Shown: piece after piece, positions 32,381 through 40,962 of the stretch
Layout of the letters: the number at the start of each line of letters is the position of its first letter
Position numbering within the stretch: position 1 is the stretch's first letter
Origin: Clostridium sp. CAG:451
GTDB lineage: Bacteria > Bacillota_I > Bacilli_A > RF39 > UBA660
DNA length: 48,555 nt
Assembly: GCA_000438295.1 (NCBI GenBank)
Contig: FR901034.1
Location: forward strand, 1 to 48,555
Direction: 5' to 3'
Program-made: the position numbers and the translations under genes
The notes under the pieces: model-generated
Database searches by the model: none
Told to the model about the DNA's origin: nothing
What the model saw: the letters and a program-made list of their open reading frames with translations, nothing else

Positions 32381-33017
32381 ATTTTATCTTCAAAATAGTT
32401 CTAGTACTTCCCTCTTTTGGTAACTTAAACTCTACTTTTCTATCTAAATTATACTTTTTTCTTTCAAAAATTGACTTAGCCATTACTAATTCTTCAGCTA
32501 CATTACCTTTCATTGCAACAAAATAACCATTTTTCTTTACTAGTGGCATAGTCCAAGATAATAATTTAGATAAATTAGCCACTGCTCTTGCAGTAACAAT
32601 ATTATATTTATTTCCTTTTCTAGCTAAGTCTTCAGCTCTTATATGAATAGCTTCTATTCCATTTAAATCTAAATTTTCAATTACTCTATTAAGATAATTA
32701 ACTCTCTTTTGTAAAGCGTCTACTAAGGTTATATCTAAATTTGGATAAAATATTTTTAAGACTAAACCCGGAAAACCAGCACCAGTACCAACATCACATA
32801 ATGTTAAATTACCAGTTAAATCACAAACTTTAGTTATAGTTAAACTATCATAGAAATGTTTTAAATAAACATCATCTTTGGAAACAATCCTTGTTAAGTT
32901 CATTACTTTGTTTTCTTCTATCATTATCTCATATAATTTTTCAAGTTTAGATAATTGTTCCTCTGTTGGATTAATTCCCAATAGTCTTACTTGTTCCACA
33001 AATTCAGCTTCAGTCAT
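32373..33017 (-). CDS. rsmG: 16S rRNA (guanine-527-N7)-methyltransferase
   Basis: A 214-residue SAM-dependent methyltransferase (GidB). The SAM motif is CDVGTGAGFPGLVLKI, with KHFYDSLT upstream and VTARAVANLSKLL downstream. It modifies G527 of 16S rRNA; loss gives low-level streptomycin resistance in other bacteria. The ATG overlaps the mnmG stop (TGA) by eight bases. It is the last gene of the unknown-mnmE-mnmG-rsmG operon. Confidence 0.95.
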   Translation of the reverse strand: MTEAEFVEQVRLLGINPTEEQLSKLEKLYEIMIEENKVMNLTRIVSKDDVYLKHFYDSLTITKVCDLTGNLTLCDVGTGAGFPGLVLKIFYPNLDITLVDALQKRVNYLNRVIENLDLNGIEAIHIRAEDLARKGNKYNIVTARAVANLSKLLSWTMPLVKKNGYFVAMKGNVAEELVMAKSIFERKKYNLDRKVEFKLPKEGSTRTILKIKCN

Positions 33018-34875
33018 TTTTTCTTTCCCCTTTTTTCAAATAAACCATTATTATAGCAATATCGGCTGGATTAACCCCACTTATTCTACTTGCCTGAGCT
33101 AGTGTTTCTGGTTCTACAGTTTTTAATTTTTCTCTAGCTTCACTTGCAATATTTTTTACATCATCATAAGAAATATTAGCAGGTATCTTTATTTTTTCTA
33201 AGTCTAACAACTTCTTAGTATCTTTTTCTTGTTTTTTAATATACCCTTCATATTGAATTTGTATCTCTACCTCTTCTTTTTCAGCTTTTGAATAAGGAAA
33301 TTCTTTAAATTTTTCTATATCATCAAAGGATAATTCTGGTCTTTTTAGCAAGTCATATAGAGTTATACCATCTTTTAAAGGAGCTGTTCCTAACTTCTCT
33401 AATAATGTATTAGTCTCTTTAGTAGGTGTTATTTTTTCACTCTTTAAGATATTTATTATCTTTTCAATATTATTTTTCTTTTCATTAAATTTCTTATAAG
33501 TGTCTTCATCAATTAAACCTATTTGATATCCATAATCTCTTAATCTTAAATCAGCATTATCATTTCTTAATAGTAATCTATACTCTGCTCTTGAGGTTAA
33601 AAGTCTATAAGGATCTTTTACTCCTTTAGTTACTAAATCATCAATTAATACACCTATATATGATTCACTTCTATTAAGAATTAACGGGTCTTTTCCTTCA
33701 ATTTTTAAACTGGCATTTATCCCTGCAATTAATCCTTGACCGGCTGCTTCTTCATAACCGCTTGTTCCATTGATTTGACCAGCTGTATAAAGTCCTTCAA
33801 TTAGTTTTGTTTCAAGGCTACGTTTAATTTGTTTAGAATCAATAGCATCATACTCTATTGCATAGGCATATCTTAAAATTTTAGCATTTTCTAGTCCTTT
33901 TAAACTGTGAACCATCTCTTCTTGAACGTATTCAGGCATACTTGTCGAAAATCCCTGTAAATATATATCATCATATGATAAACTTTCTGGCTCTAAAAAC
34001 AATTGATGACGTTCTTTATCACTAAATCTTACTACTTTATCTTCTATTGATGGACAATATCTTGGACCTACTCCTTCTACATAACCACCATACATACTAG
34101 ATTCTTTTAGATGTTCTTTTATAATTTCATGAGTTTTACTATTAGTATAAACTAAATGACAAGGTATTTGATAGTGATATGCTAAAGCATCGTTGTTATC
34201 ATAAGAAAAAGTCAAATTTTCTTTACTGCCTTCTTCTATTGCTACTTTATCAAAGTCTATACTACTTCTTTCAATTCTTGGAGGGGTACCAGTTTTTAAT
34301 CTCTTAATAGTAAATCCTAATTCTTTTAATTTAGTACTTAAAAATTTACTTTCTTTCTCTCCATGTGGTCCTTCTGACTTTTTCTTACTACCTATTAAAA
34401 TAGAGCTTCTTAAGTAAGTACCAGTAGTTAGTATTACTGCTTTAGCATTGATTTCTGTTCCATCAGCTAAAATAACTCCACCAATCTTACCATCTTTAAC
34501 TATTAAATTTTCGACAAAGGCTCCCATTAAATCTAAATTTTCTTGATTTTTAAGAGTCTTTTGCATTTCCTTTTTATATAAAACTTTATCAGCTTGAGCT
34601 CTCAAAGCCTGAACAGCCTTTCCTTTTTTAGTATTTAATATTTTCATCTGAAGAGAACTTTTATCAGTATTTTTAGCCATCTCTCCACCTAAAGCATCTA
34701 TTTCTCTTACTACTATACCTTTAGCAGGTCCTCCTATCGAAGGATTACATGGCATATCAGCAATATTATCTAAATTTCCACTTATTAATAATGTCTTATG
34801 ATTCTTTCTAGCACAAGCAAGAGCCGCTTCACAACCAGCGTGACCTCCTCCTACTACAATTATTTCATAATTCAT
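33010..34875 (-). CDS. mnmG: tRNA wobble-uridine modification enzyme MnmG (GidA)
   Basis: A 621-residue FAD enzyme that with MnmE installs cmnm5 at U34 of several tRNAs. The FAD-binding motif is VVGGGHAGCEAA at the N-terminus. SIGGPAKGIVVREIDALGGEM, GTSGYEEAAGQGLIAGINA and LTSRAEYRLLLR are conserved blocks. The C-terminal MnmE-binding helical domain is complete (GVNPADIAIIMVYLKK). It follows mnmE by five bases. Confidence 0.96.
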   Translation of the reverse strand: MNYEIIVVGGGHAGCEAALACARKNHKTLLISGNLDNIADMPCNPSIGGPAKGIVVREIDALGGEMAKNTDKSSLQMKILNTKKGKAVQALRAQADKVLYKKEMQKTLKNQENLDLMGAFVENLIVKDGKIGGVILADGTEINAKAVILTTGTYLRSSILIGSKKKSEGPHGEKESKFLSTKLKELGFTIKRLKTGTPPRIERSSIDFDKVAIEEGSKENLTFSYDNNDALAYHYQIPCHLVYTNSKTHEIIKEHLKESSMYGGYVEGVGPRYCPSIEDKVVRFSDKERHQLFLEPESLSYDDIYLQGFSTSMPEYVQEEMVHSLKGLENAKILRYAYAIEYDAIDSKQIKRSLETKLIEGLYTAGQINGTSGYEEAAGQGLIAGINASLKIEGKDPLILNRSESYIGVLIDDLVTKGVKDPYRLLTSRAEYRLLLRNDNADLRLRDYGYQIGLIDEDTYKKFNEKKNNIEKIINILKSEKITPTKETNTLLEKLGTAPLKDGITLYDLLKRPELSFDDIEKFKEFPYSKAEKEEVEIQIQYEGYIKKQEKDTKKLLDLEKIKIPANISYDDVKNIASEAREKLKTVEPETLAQASRISGVNPADIAIIMVYLKKGERKND

Positions 34876-34880
34876 CTAAA

Positions 34881-36245
34881 TCACTTCCCTACACAAAAAT
34901 TTTCAAATAAAGTATCAAGTAATTCATCATCATAAACTTCACCAGTAATAGTGCCTAATTCGTTTAATACTTCCTGTAAATCTATTTCTATAAGTTCTAA
35001 TGGTAAATCACTTTTTATATTTTCTCTTATTTTTAATAAAGTTTCAAGAGCTTTATTAGCACAAGTTAATTGTCTATTGTTAGCTAAGAATGTATCAGTT
35101 TCTTCTAACATATCAAGAGAAAACATCTTTATTATTTCATCCTTTAAAGAATCTAGCCCTTCCAAAGAATTAGTATTAGTAGATACAATATGATAAAAAT
35201 CAAAATTAGATTTATTTATTTTATGAGCTAAGTCATCTTTATTTAAAACAATTATTGTCTTATCTTTATTAAGCTTAGCGATTAATTCTTTATCTTCTTT
35301 ACTTAATTCTTCATTTACATTAAACACTGCTAAGACTAAGTCTGCTTCTTCCAACAATTCAAGGCTTTTCTCTACTCCTATTTTTTCTACAACATTATCA
35401 GTATTCCTAATACCAGCAGTATCTATTAGCGATAATTCAACTCCATTTATAAAAACTGTACCTTCTACTATATCTCTTGTAGTTCCTTCTATATCAGTTA
35501 CTATTGCTTTTTCCTGATTAATTAAGGTATTTAAAATACTACTTTTCCCTACATTTGGTCTTCCAACAATAACTGTTTTTATACCACTTTTTACTATTTG
35601 ATGACTCTTACTTTCTTCTATTGTCTTTTGTAATTTTGGAATTAATTTTTCTACTTCTTTCTCTATATCTTTCTTGGTTACCTCTTCAATATCATAATAC
35701 TCTGGATAATCAATATTTACCTCTATATTAGCTATTAGTTTCTTTAAAGGTTCTCTAAACGAATGAATATAGTTTTTTAATTTTCCTTCTAAGGAGTTCA
35801 TTGCTAGTTTTCGTTGATTATCACTTTTGCTTTCAATTAAATCCATTATAGCTTCTGCTTCCGTTAAATCTATTCTTCCATTCAAAAATGCCCTTTTTGT
35901 AAATTCTCCTTTTTCTGCTACTCTTATTCCTATTTCTTGTAACAAAGAAAAAACTGCTAATGTAGAATTTATTCCACCATGACAATTAATTTCTACTACA
36001 TCTTCTCTAGTAAATGTTTTAGGAGCTTTCATAACACTTACTAAAACCTCATCTATCTTTTCATTTTCTTTTTTTATATAGCCATAATTAATTGTATGTG
36101 TATCTACTTTCTCTAAATCTTTACCACTAAATATTTTATTTACTAAAGGTATGGCATCTTTTCCACTTACTCTAATAATGGAAATTGCTCCTACCCCCAA
36201 CTTTGTAGCTATTGCTGCTATTGTATCTTCATTATAATCTATCAT
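34881..36245 (-). CDS. mnmE: tRNA modification GTPase MnmE (TrmE)
   Basis: A 454-residue protein with an N-terminal folate-binding domain (about 1-120), a helical domain and a G domain inserted near 215-375 (G1 GRPNVGKSS, DTAG, NKDD). It ends in the catalytic CVGK. It is the partner of MnmG. The start ATG sits in an ATGA overlap with the stop of the upstream unknown gene, so its translation is coupled to that gene. Confidence 0.96.
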   Translation of the reverse strand: MIDYNEDTIAAIATKLGVGAISIIRVSGKDAIPLVNKIFSGKDLEKVDTHTINYGYIKKENEKIDEVLVSVMKAPKTFTREDVVEINCHGGINSTLAVFSLLQEIGIRVAEKGEFTKRAFLNGRIDLTEAEAIMDLIESKSDNQRKLAMNSLEGKLKNYIHSFREPLKKLIANIEVNIDYPEYYDIEEVTKKDIEKEVEKLIPKLQKTIEESKSHQIVKSGIKTVIVGRPNVGKSSILNTLINQEKAIVTDIEGTTRDIVEGTVFINGVELSLIDTAGIRNTDNVVEKIGVEKSLELLEEADLVLAVFNVNEELSKEDKELIAKLNKDKTIIVLNKDDLAHKINKSNFDFYHIVSTNTNSLEGLDSLKDEIIKMFSLDMLEETDTFLANNRQLTCANKALETLLKIRENIKSDLPLELIEIDLQEVLNELGTITGEVYDDELLDTLFENFCVGK

Positions 36246-36928
36246 TTCTTAAAAACTTTCTCCTTTATATTCTTTTTTATACCTAATGATAATAAGGCAT
36301 CTTCACCAAAAAAGGCTTCTTGTTCCCTAGAAGATAAGTTAAACTTATCATAAAAAGATATGTCATCTAAACTTTCAAATTTTCTAGCTGACTCATTAAC
36401 CACAATTCCTGTTAAATTATAACTCATTTCTAATTTTCTTTGGGTCAAAGTTGGAATTATTTGTTTAAAGTCTACCAAAGAATAGTTTTTGGGATTTTCA
36501 TAAACTACTACTCCGTATTTGTTAGAAACGCTCTTATCACCTTCCATATATTTCATTCGATGTAACTTTTCTTCAGCATTAGCTATATATTTTAAAATAG
36601 AATCATAAGAAACAGATTTTATATCATTATCTAGTAATATTCTAAAAGCATTTCTAAGGATTATTGATAATCCATAATGAGTACTACTTAATCCTTTTTG
36701 TTTATTATCATCATATTTATTAAATAAGGTACCATCTTCTCCTAATTCTAAACCATTTAAAAAGCTATCAAATGATTGTTTTTCTTCCAGTAATTTACAG
36801 TTTCTTAAATATTCAATTACTTTAGGTTCTAGTAATAAAGATTCAATATTGTTATAAATATTCTTTATATCATTTTGATTGTTTTCTTTTAATTTATCCA
36901 AACTTATTTGACTAACTTTTTGTTCCAT
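36242..36928 (-). CDS. Unrecognised protein translationally coupled to mnmE
   Basis: A 228-residue soluble, mostly helical and strongly charged protein (MEQKVSQISLDKLKENN). I recognise no domain. There is no signal peptide, membrane segment or Cys motif. A Tyr/Val-rich stretch near 138-160 (YGVVVYENPKNYSLVDF) looks beta-structured, and the C-terminus is basic (IKKNIKEKVFKK). SD GAGGTGG is strong. Its TGA stop overlaps the mnmE ATG, and it is the first gene after the operon's promoter, so it is co-expressed with mnmE-mnmG-rsmG. Bacillus has no gene at this spot. Confidence 0.75.
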   Translation of the reverse strand: MEQKVSQISLDKLKENNQNDIKNIYNNIESLLLEPKVIEYLRNCKLLEEKQSFDSFLNGLELGEDGTLFNKYDDNKQKGLSSTHYGLSIILRNAFRILLDNDIKSVSYDSILKYIANAEEKLHRMKYMEGDKSVSNKYGVVVYENPKNYSLVDFKQIIPTLTQRKLEMSYNLTGIVVNESARKFESLDDISFYDKFNLSSREQEAFFGEDALLSLGIKKNIKEKVFKK

Positions 36929-36954
36929 TATACCACCTCTTTCAATTTGACTAT

Positions 36955-36983
36955 ATTATAGTAAAAACTAAATTTAAAGTAAA
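36955..36983 (-). promoter_or_regulatory. Sigma-A promoter of the unknown-mnmE-mnmG-rsmG operon
   Basis: Minus-strand TTTACT (36978-36983), 17-base spacer, TATAAT (36955-36960). Confidence 0.6.
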
Positions 36984-36989
36984 GAAAAA

Positions 36990-37004
36990 GAAGAACTAAT
37001 CTTC
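36990..37004 (-). terminator. Terminator of the rnpA-yidC-jag transcript
   Basis: GAAGA/TCTTC (36990-36994 and 37000-37004), then TTTTTC on the minus strand. It spans the jag stop at 36996. Confidence 0.55.
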
Positions 37005-37604
37005 TCTTGGTTTAATAACTACACATCTATTAGGTTCTTCTCCTACACTCTCTGTGTAAACTTTTTTATTATTTGTTAATACATTATGAACAATTCTTCT
37101 CTCATAAGAATTCATAGAATCCATTTTTACCTCTATTTTAGTAGTAGCTACCTCTCTAGCTAAGCGTCTTGCTAAAATTTCTAAATGATGCTCATTTTTT
37201 TCTTTATAATCAGATACATCTAGAAAAAACTTATAATTAATTCCTGTTTCTGTATTAACAATTTGTCTAAGTACTATTTGAAGAGCTTCTAAATTCTTTC
37301 CACCCTTTCCTATAAGTAGAGAATCATTATTAGAATAAATTCTATATGTAGGGATATCTTGTTTTACTTGAATTTCCACTTCTGCTTGATAGCCCATTTC
37401 TCTTAAAATATTAACTAATTTTTCCTTGATAAAATTTTTAATTTCTCTTTTTTCAATTACTTCTATTTCACATTTCTTAGAAAGTAATGACTTCTTCTCA
37501 TCTATAACATTAATTATTAAATTTTCTTCTAACTCTTGTAGTTCAATCTTAGCCTTATTAACAGCTTCTTCATAAGTCTTTCCTACGAATCTATGCTTTT
37601 CCAT
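36996..37604 (-). CDS. jag: RNA-binding protein KhpB/Jag
   Basis: A 202-residue RNA-binding protein. The Jag-N domain covers about 1-50 (FVGKTYEEAVNKAK). A KH domain follows, with the GKGGKNLEAL loop (about 108-117). A C-terminal R3H domain contains ARRLAREVATT, NSYERRIVHNVL and EPNRCVVI. It influences cell elongation and RNA metabolism in Firmicutes. It starts one base after yidC, the conserved arrangement. Confidence 0.94.
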   Translation of the reverse strand: MEKHRFVGKTYEEAVNKAKIELQELEENLIINVIDEKKSLLSKKCEIEVIEKREIKNFIKEKLVNILREMGYQAEVEIQVKQDIPTYRIYSNNDSLLIGKGGKNLEALQIVLRQIVNTETGINYKFFLDVSDYKEKNEHHLEILARRLAREVATTKIEVKMDSMNSYERRIVHNVLTNNKKVYTESVGEEPNRCVVIKPRED

Positions 37605-37605
37605 A

Positions 37606-38532
37606 CTATTTTTTCACTCCTTTAACTGTAAGAGTATTTTGTATAATCATAAATAAATTTTGAGTTACCCAATATATTCCTAAAGCTGAAGGCATAAATA
37701 ATGCTGTAAAGATAATCATAATACTCATCATTATTGGCATCATTTTCATCGATGGATCTTGACTAGCTACACCACTCATCTTAAATGTATAAATGGTGGT
37801 TGCTCCAATTAAAATTATTAATATAAGATAAACATAGAATGTTGGAGTTCCAAATCCAACTACTGGAGTTGTCCCTAATTGTAAACCAATAAATTTATCT
37901 TCAAAAATAGCTGGAACTCTATTTATTGCTTCATATAAAGCTAAGAATAATGGTAATTGAATAAATGAAACTAAACAACTACTTAATGGATTAAAGTTAT
38001 ATTTTTTATAAACCATTAACATTTCTTGATTTTGTCTCATCATTGATGCTTCATCAGTTTTACCTTCATATTTTTTTCTAATTCTTTCTAATTCGGGACT
38101 AGCTTTTTTCATTAGTTCTGATTGGATAGCCATTTTCTTAGTAAATGGAAATAATATAAATCTTAATATTACAGTTATAATAATGATACTTATAGCAAAA
38201 CTTCCAACTAACTTACCTAATTTCAAGATTATAAAGGCTAATGGTTTTACAAAGATTGATGTCCATAATCCTTCATATCCTCCCGAAGTAAGTTTAAAAT
38301 TATCACATTTTGGTAACTTTTCTACATTAACTTTATTTTTTTCATAAATTTTAACAGTTTTTGTATTTTCAGGCTGACACAAAATATTTTTTGTTAAAGA
38401 TTGCCCTGTTTCTGGATTTTTAACTGCTTGTTTTTTACTATCAACAAGAGTTGTAGTACATCCTGTTAATAAAAATATTGATATAATTAGAATTAATATT
38501 CTACAAGTTTTAGCATTTTTCTTTTTCTTCAT
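37606..38532 (-). CDS. yidC: Membrane protein insertase YidC/SpoIIIJ
   Basis: A 308-residue lipoprotein-type YidC. The signal peptide ends in the lipobox LLTGC with Cys25 as the lipidated residue. Five membrane segments follow, with the conserved groove arginine in ILRFILFPF and a cytoplasmic hairpin SELMKKASPELERI. It inserts and folds membrane proteins. In sporulating Bacillus the SpoIIIJ paralogue is needed for engulfed forespore gene expression. Start ATG at 38532; 24 bases after rnpA. Confidence 0.94.
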   Translation of the reverse strand: MKKKKNAKTCRILILIISIFLLTGCTTTLVDSKKQAVKNPETGQSLTKNILCQPENTKTVKIYEKNKVNVEKLPKCDNFKLTSGGYEGLWTSIFVKPLAFIILKLGKLVGSFAISIIIITVILRFILFPFTKKMAIQSELMKKASPELERIRKKYEGKTDEASMMRQNQEMLMVYKKYNFNPLSSCLVSFIQLPLFLALYEAINRVPAIFEDKFIGLQLGTTPVVGFGTPTFYVYLILIILIGATTIYTFKMSGVASQDPSMKMMPIMMSIMIIFTALFMPSALGIYWVTQNLFMIIQNTLTVKGVKK

Positions 38533-38556
38533 ATATATAACTTCCCTTCTCTATCT

Positions 38557-38889
38557 TTATTTATTATTAATTTCTAATAACAAATTAAATAACTCTTCTT
38601 TCAATGACTCATAATTTTTATCTAAAGAACCTCTCCTGATTATTATAATACAATCATAAACATTTTTATAGTTTTTTTGAAAATCCGATACTATAGCCCT
38701 TGTTCTTCTCTTCATTTTATTACGAGTAACAGCCTTACCAAGTTTCTTAGGGGCAGCAATCCCATACTTAGAAAAAGATTCTTTTTTTGTACAATAAAAT
38801 ATAATAAAACTTTTATTCTTCTTAGATGGACACTTTTTTATCATTTCATCAAATATTTTACTTTCCTTTATTATATAATCCTTATTCAT
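38557..38889 (-). CDS. rnpA: Ribonuclease P protein component
   Basis: A 110-residue basic protein that partners the RNase P RNA in tRNA 5' maturation. It has the RNR-like motif RNKMKRRTRAI and RRGSLDKNYESLKEEL. SD GAGGGG lies ahead of ATG 38889. Order rpmH-rnpA-yidC-jag is the classic origin-proximal cluster. A terminator hairpin separates it from rpmH. Confidence 0.93.
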   Translation of the reverse strand: MNKDYIIKESKIFDEMIKKCPSKKNKSFIIFYCTKKESFSKYGIAAPKKLGKAVTRNKMKRRTRAIVSDFQKNYKNVYDCIIIIRRGSLDKNYESLKEELFNLLLEINNK

Positions 38890-38919
38890 ACTATAGCCCC
38901 TCTCCTAAATAGTAAAAAA

Positions 38920-38937
38920 CCACTGTGAAAACAGTGG
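38920..38937 (-). terminator. Intercistronic terminator between rpmH and rnpA
   Basis: CCACTGT-TTTC-ACAGTGG (38920-38937) followed by six T on the minus strand. It lies in the 51-base gap and should limit transcription into rnpA. Confidence 0.75.
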
Positions 38938-38940
38938 AAT

Positions 38941-39069
38941 TTATTTTACTAATTCTTTACGACCTTTTCTTCTTCTGTTATTTAAAATTTTACCTGCTGA
39001 AACTTTACGAGCAAAAAATCCATGTTTCTTAGCTCTTCTACGTTTATTTGGTTGATACGTTCTCTTCAT
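38941..39069 (-). CDS. rpmH: 50S ribosomal protein L34
   Basis: A 42-residue, very basic large-subunit protein: MKRTYQPNKRRRAKKHGFF, then ARKVSAGKILNNRRRKGRKE ending LVK. The usual length is 44; two residues are missing in the middle, where most species have a KNGR-type segment. SD GGAGGTGGGAGT is strong. It is the first gene left of oriC and is transcribed away from it. Confidence 0.93.
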   Translation of the reverse strand: MKRTYQPNKRRRAKKHGFFARKVSAGKILNNRRRKGRKELVK

Positions 39070-39216
39070 ACTCCCACCTCCAGACATGAAATCTACATTA
39101 TTATAATAATAATCTCATTTATTTGTCAAGAAAATTTAAATGACTTTATGAATATTTTCTCATTTTAGGAATGAAGACCTTAAAAATAATTATACTAAAA
39201 AAAACAAAAAGTATGG

Positions 39217-39391
39217 TTTTCCACAGTTTGCACAGGTTGTGGAAAACCATTATTCACATGTGCAAAACAAATTTGTGGAAATTGTGGAAAACTTCTAATG
39301 TTCAGTAAATATCAGCATTTTGCCTGTGGAAAAGTCTGTGGAAAACTTGTGGATAATTTTTTTTTGCTTTTTTCTATTTTCTTTTTCCACA
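39217..39391. other. oriC: oriC left part: DnaA-box cluster upstream of dnaA
   Basis: Within 39070-39433, the only long non-coding gap at the origin, are at least ten DnaA-box-like 9-mers. They are TTTTCCACA at 39217 and 39383; inverted TGTGGAAAA at 39238, 39283, 39325 and 39337; TGTGGAAAT at 39274; TTATTCACA at 39250; TGTGCAAAA at 39259; and one perfect inverted TTATCCACA at 39348-39356. The strand switch of all neighbouring genes occurs here. The box at 39383 overlaps the probable dnaA promoter, consistent with autoregulation. Confidence 0.9.
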
Positions 39392-39433
39392 TTTTAGAGT
39401 ATCATAATGGTGGTTTATGTGGACAGGGGAGTG

Positions 39434-40804
39434 ATGAAGTTGAATGTAGACATCATATGGAATAACGTATTAAAAGAAATTAAAGAAGAGCTTTCTTCAC
39501 TTGCATTTTCTACGTGGTTTCAAGACGTTAATCTGAAAGATTTAAAAGACGACACAGCAATTATCATCGTACCTATGTCTATACATAAGAAACATTTACA
39601 TGACAATTATCAAGATTTAATAAAAAATGCTTTAAACAAAATTACAGGTACAACTTTTGAATTAGAATTTTTTCTAGAAAATGAATTCAAAGAAAAAGAA
39701 GAAGCAATAAAAGAAAAAGAAGAAGAAGAAAATATTGAAAAAACAGAATTTAAGCAAAAATCAAATTTAAACCAAAATTATACATTTAATAATTTCATTG
39801 TTGGTAACAGCAATAAATTTGCACAAGCAGCAGCTTTGTCAGTAGCTGAAAATCCCGGAAAAATTTATAATCCACTGTTTATTTACGGTAATAGTGGCCT
39901 CGGAAAAACGCATCTAATGCATGCAATTGGTAACTATATAGTACAAAATTCAAATAAACGAGTCTTGTACGTAACAAGTGATCAATTTAGAGATGATTTT
40001 GTTAGTATAAATAGAAAGGACCAAGACGGTACTAACTTTAATTACAAAGAATTCTTTAAAAACAAATATAGAAATATAGATGTACTAATAATTGATGATA
40101 TACAATTTTTAGGAGGAGCAAATCAAACACAACAAGAATTTTTCCATACTTTTACTAATCTATATAATGATAGTAAGCAAATAATTGTTTCATCAGACAG
40201 ATCACCAAATGATTTAAAACTACTAGCTGAACGTCTTAGAACTAGATTTTGCTGGGGATTAACAGTAAATATAGGTCCACCTGACTTTGAACTGAGGAAA
40301 GAGATTCTAAGAAAAAAAATAGTAGCCGGTAATTTTGAAGCCGAAATCCCAGAGGAAGTAATAGAATATATAGCCTCGAATATGGGAAGTGACGTAAGAC
40401 AACTAGAGGGTTCAATCACAAGATTAGTGGCTTACTCAACAATAATGGGTGGTTCAAAAATAACTCTAAACTTAGCTATTGAAGCACTAAAAGACTTTAT
40501 TAATAAAGGAATGAGTGAAAAAAACGACATTGCAAGAATTCAAAAAATTGTAGCTGAATTCTTTCAGATATCAGTAGAAGACATACGTTCAAAAAAAAGA
40601 AGTAGCAACATAGCTTTTCCTAGACAAATAGCTATGTATATGTGTAGAAAATTGACAAACGAGTCATATCCTAAAATAGGAACTGAATTTGGTGGTAAAG
40701 ACCATTCTACTGTTATGCATTCTGTGGAAAAAATAGAAATAGAAATAAAGAATAATAAGGATTTAGCAGGTATTGTGGAAAAGTTATCTAATGACTTAAA
40801 ATAA
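39434..40804 (+). CDS. dnaA: Chromosomal replication initiator DnaA
   Basis: A 456-residue initiator. Domain I is at about 1-80 (DIIWNNVLKEIKEEL, FSTWFQ). A short Glu/Lys-rich linker covers 85-110. The AAA+ domain III has Walker A GNSGLGKTH (152-160) and Walker B VLIIDDIQFLGG. Domain IV carries the DnaA signature GGKDHSTVMHSV that contacts the boxes. The frame opens at an ATG at 39407 with no SD. Starts at ATG 39434 or TTG 39440 near AGGGGAG are more likely. Two DnaA-box 9-mers (40723, 40774) lie in its 3' end. Confidence 0.95.
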   Translation: MKLNVDIIWNNVLKEIKEELSSLAFSTWFQDVNLKDLKDDTAIIIVPMSIHKKHLHDNYQDLIKNALNKITGTTFELEFFLENEFKEKEEAIKEKEEEENIEKTEFKQKSNLNQNYTFNNFIVGNSNKFAQAAALSVAENPGKIYNPLFIYGNSGLGKTHLMHAIGNYIVQNSNKRVLYVTSDQFRDDFVSINRKDQDGTNFNYKEFFKNKYRNIDVLIIDDIQFLGGANQTQQEFFHTFTNLYNDSKQIIVSSDRSPNDLKLLAERLRTRFCWGLTVNIGPPDFELRKEILRKKIVAGNFEAEIPEEVIEYIASNMGSDVRQLEGSITRLVAYSTIMGGSKITLNLAIEALKDFINKGMSEKNDIARIQKIVAEFFQISVEDIRSKKRSSNIAFPRQIAMYMCRKLTNESYPKIGTEFGGKDHSTVMHSVEKIEIEIKNNKDLAGIVEKLSNDLK

Positions 40805-40810
40805 GTTACC

Positions 40811-40940
40811 TGTGGAAAAAAATAAGTTTTCCACAAGTTTTCCACAGGCAAAAAACTTACTAATATGCTATAATATAAAGGAAATGAAAAGTTTTCCACA
40901 GTTTCCACAGTATTATTATTAATAATATATATAAATAAAA
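40811..40940. other. oriC: oriC right part: DnaA boxes, TTA triplets and AT-rich unwinding region
   Basis: Between dnaA and dnaN are TGTGGAAAA (40811), TTTTCCACA (40827, 40838, 40892) and GTTTCCACA (40901). The last two boxes abut three TTA triplets (40913-40921), equivalent to the DnaA-trio of the Bacillus unwinding system, and then an AT-only tract to about 40935. This is the predicted site of strand opening. Confidence 0.8.
40866..40874 (+). promoter_or_regulatory. dnaN promoter (extended -10)
   Basis: TGC-TATAAT at 40866-40874 with no good -35 at 17 bases. It lies between DnaA boxes, so DnaA binding would affect it. Confidence 0.45.
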
Positions 40941-40962
40941 GAAAAGAAAGAAGGAATATAAA

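Noticed and set aside
39250..39267. A parS-like palindrome in oriC (TTCACATGTGCAAA)
   Set aside because: The core is CACATGTG, two bases longer than the CACGTG core of parS. It is better explained as two adjacent inverted DnaA boxes.
39849..39864. A possible Noc-binding site (TCCCGGAAAA) inside dnaA
   Set aside because: It matches the Bacillus site ATTTCCCGGGAAAT at only about ten of fourteen positions and is coding sequence. No better match was found in the window.
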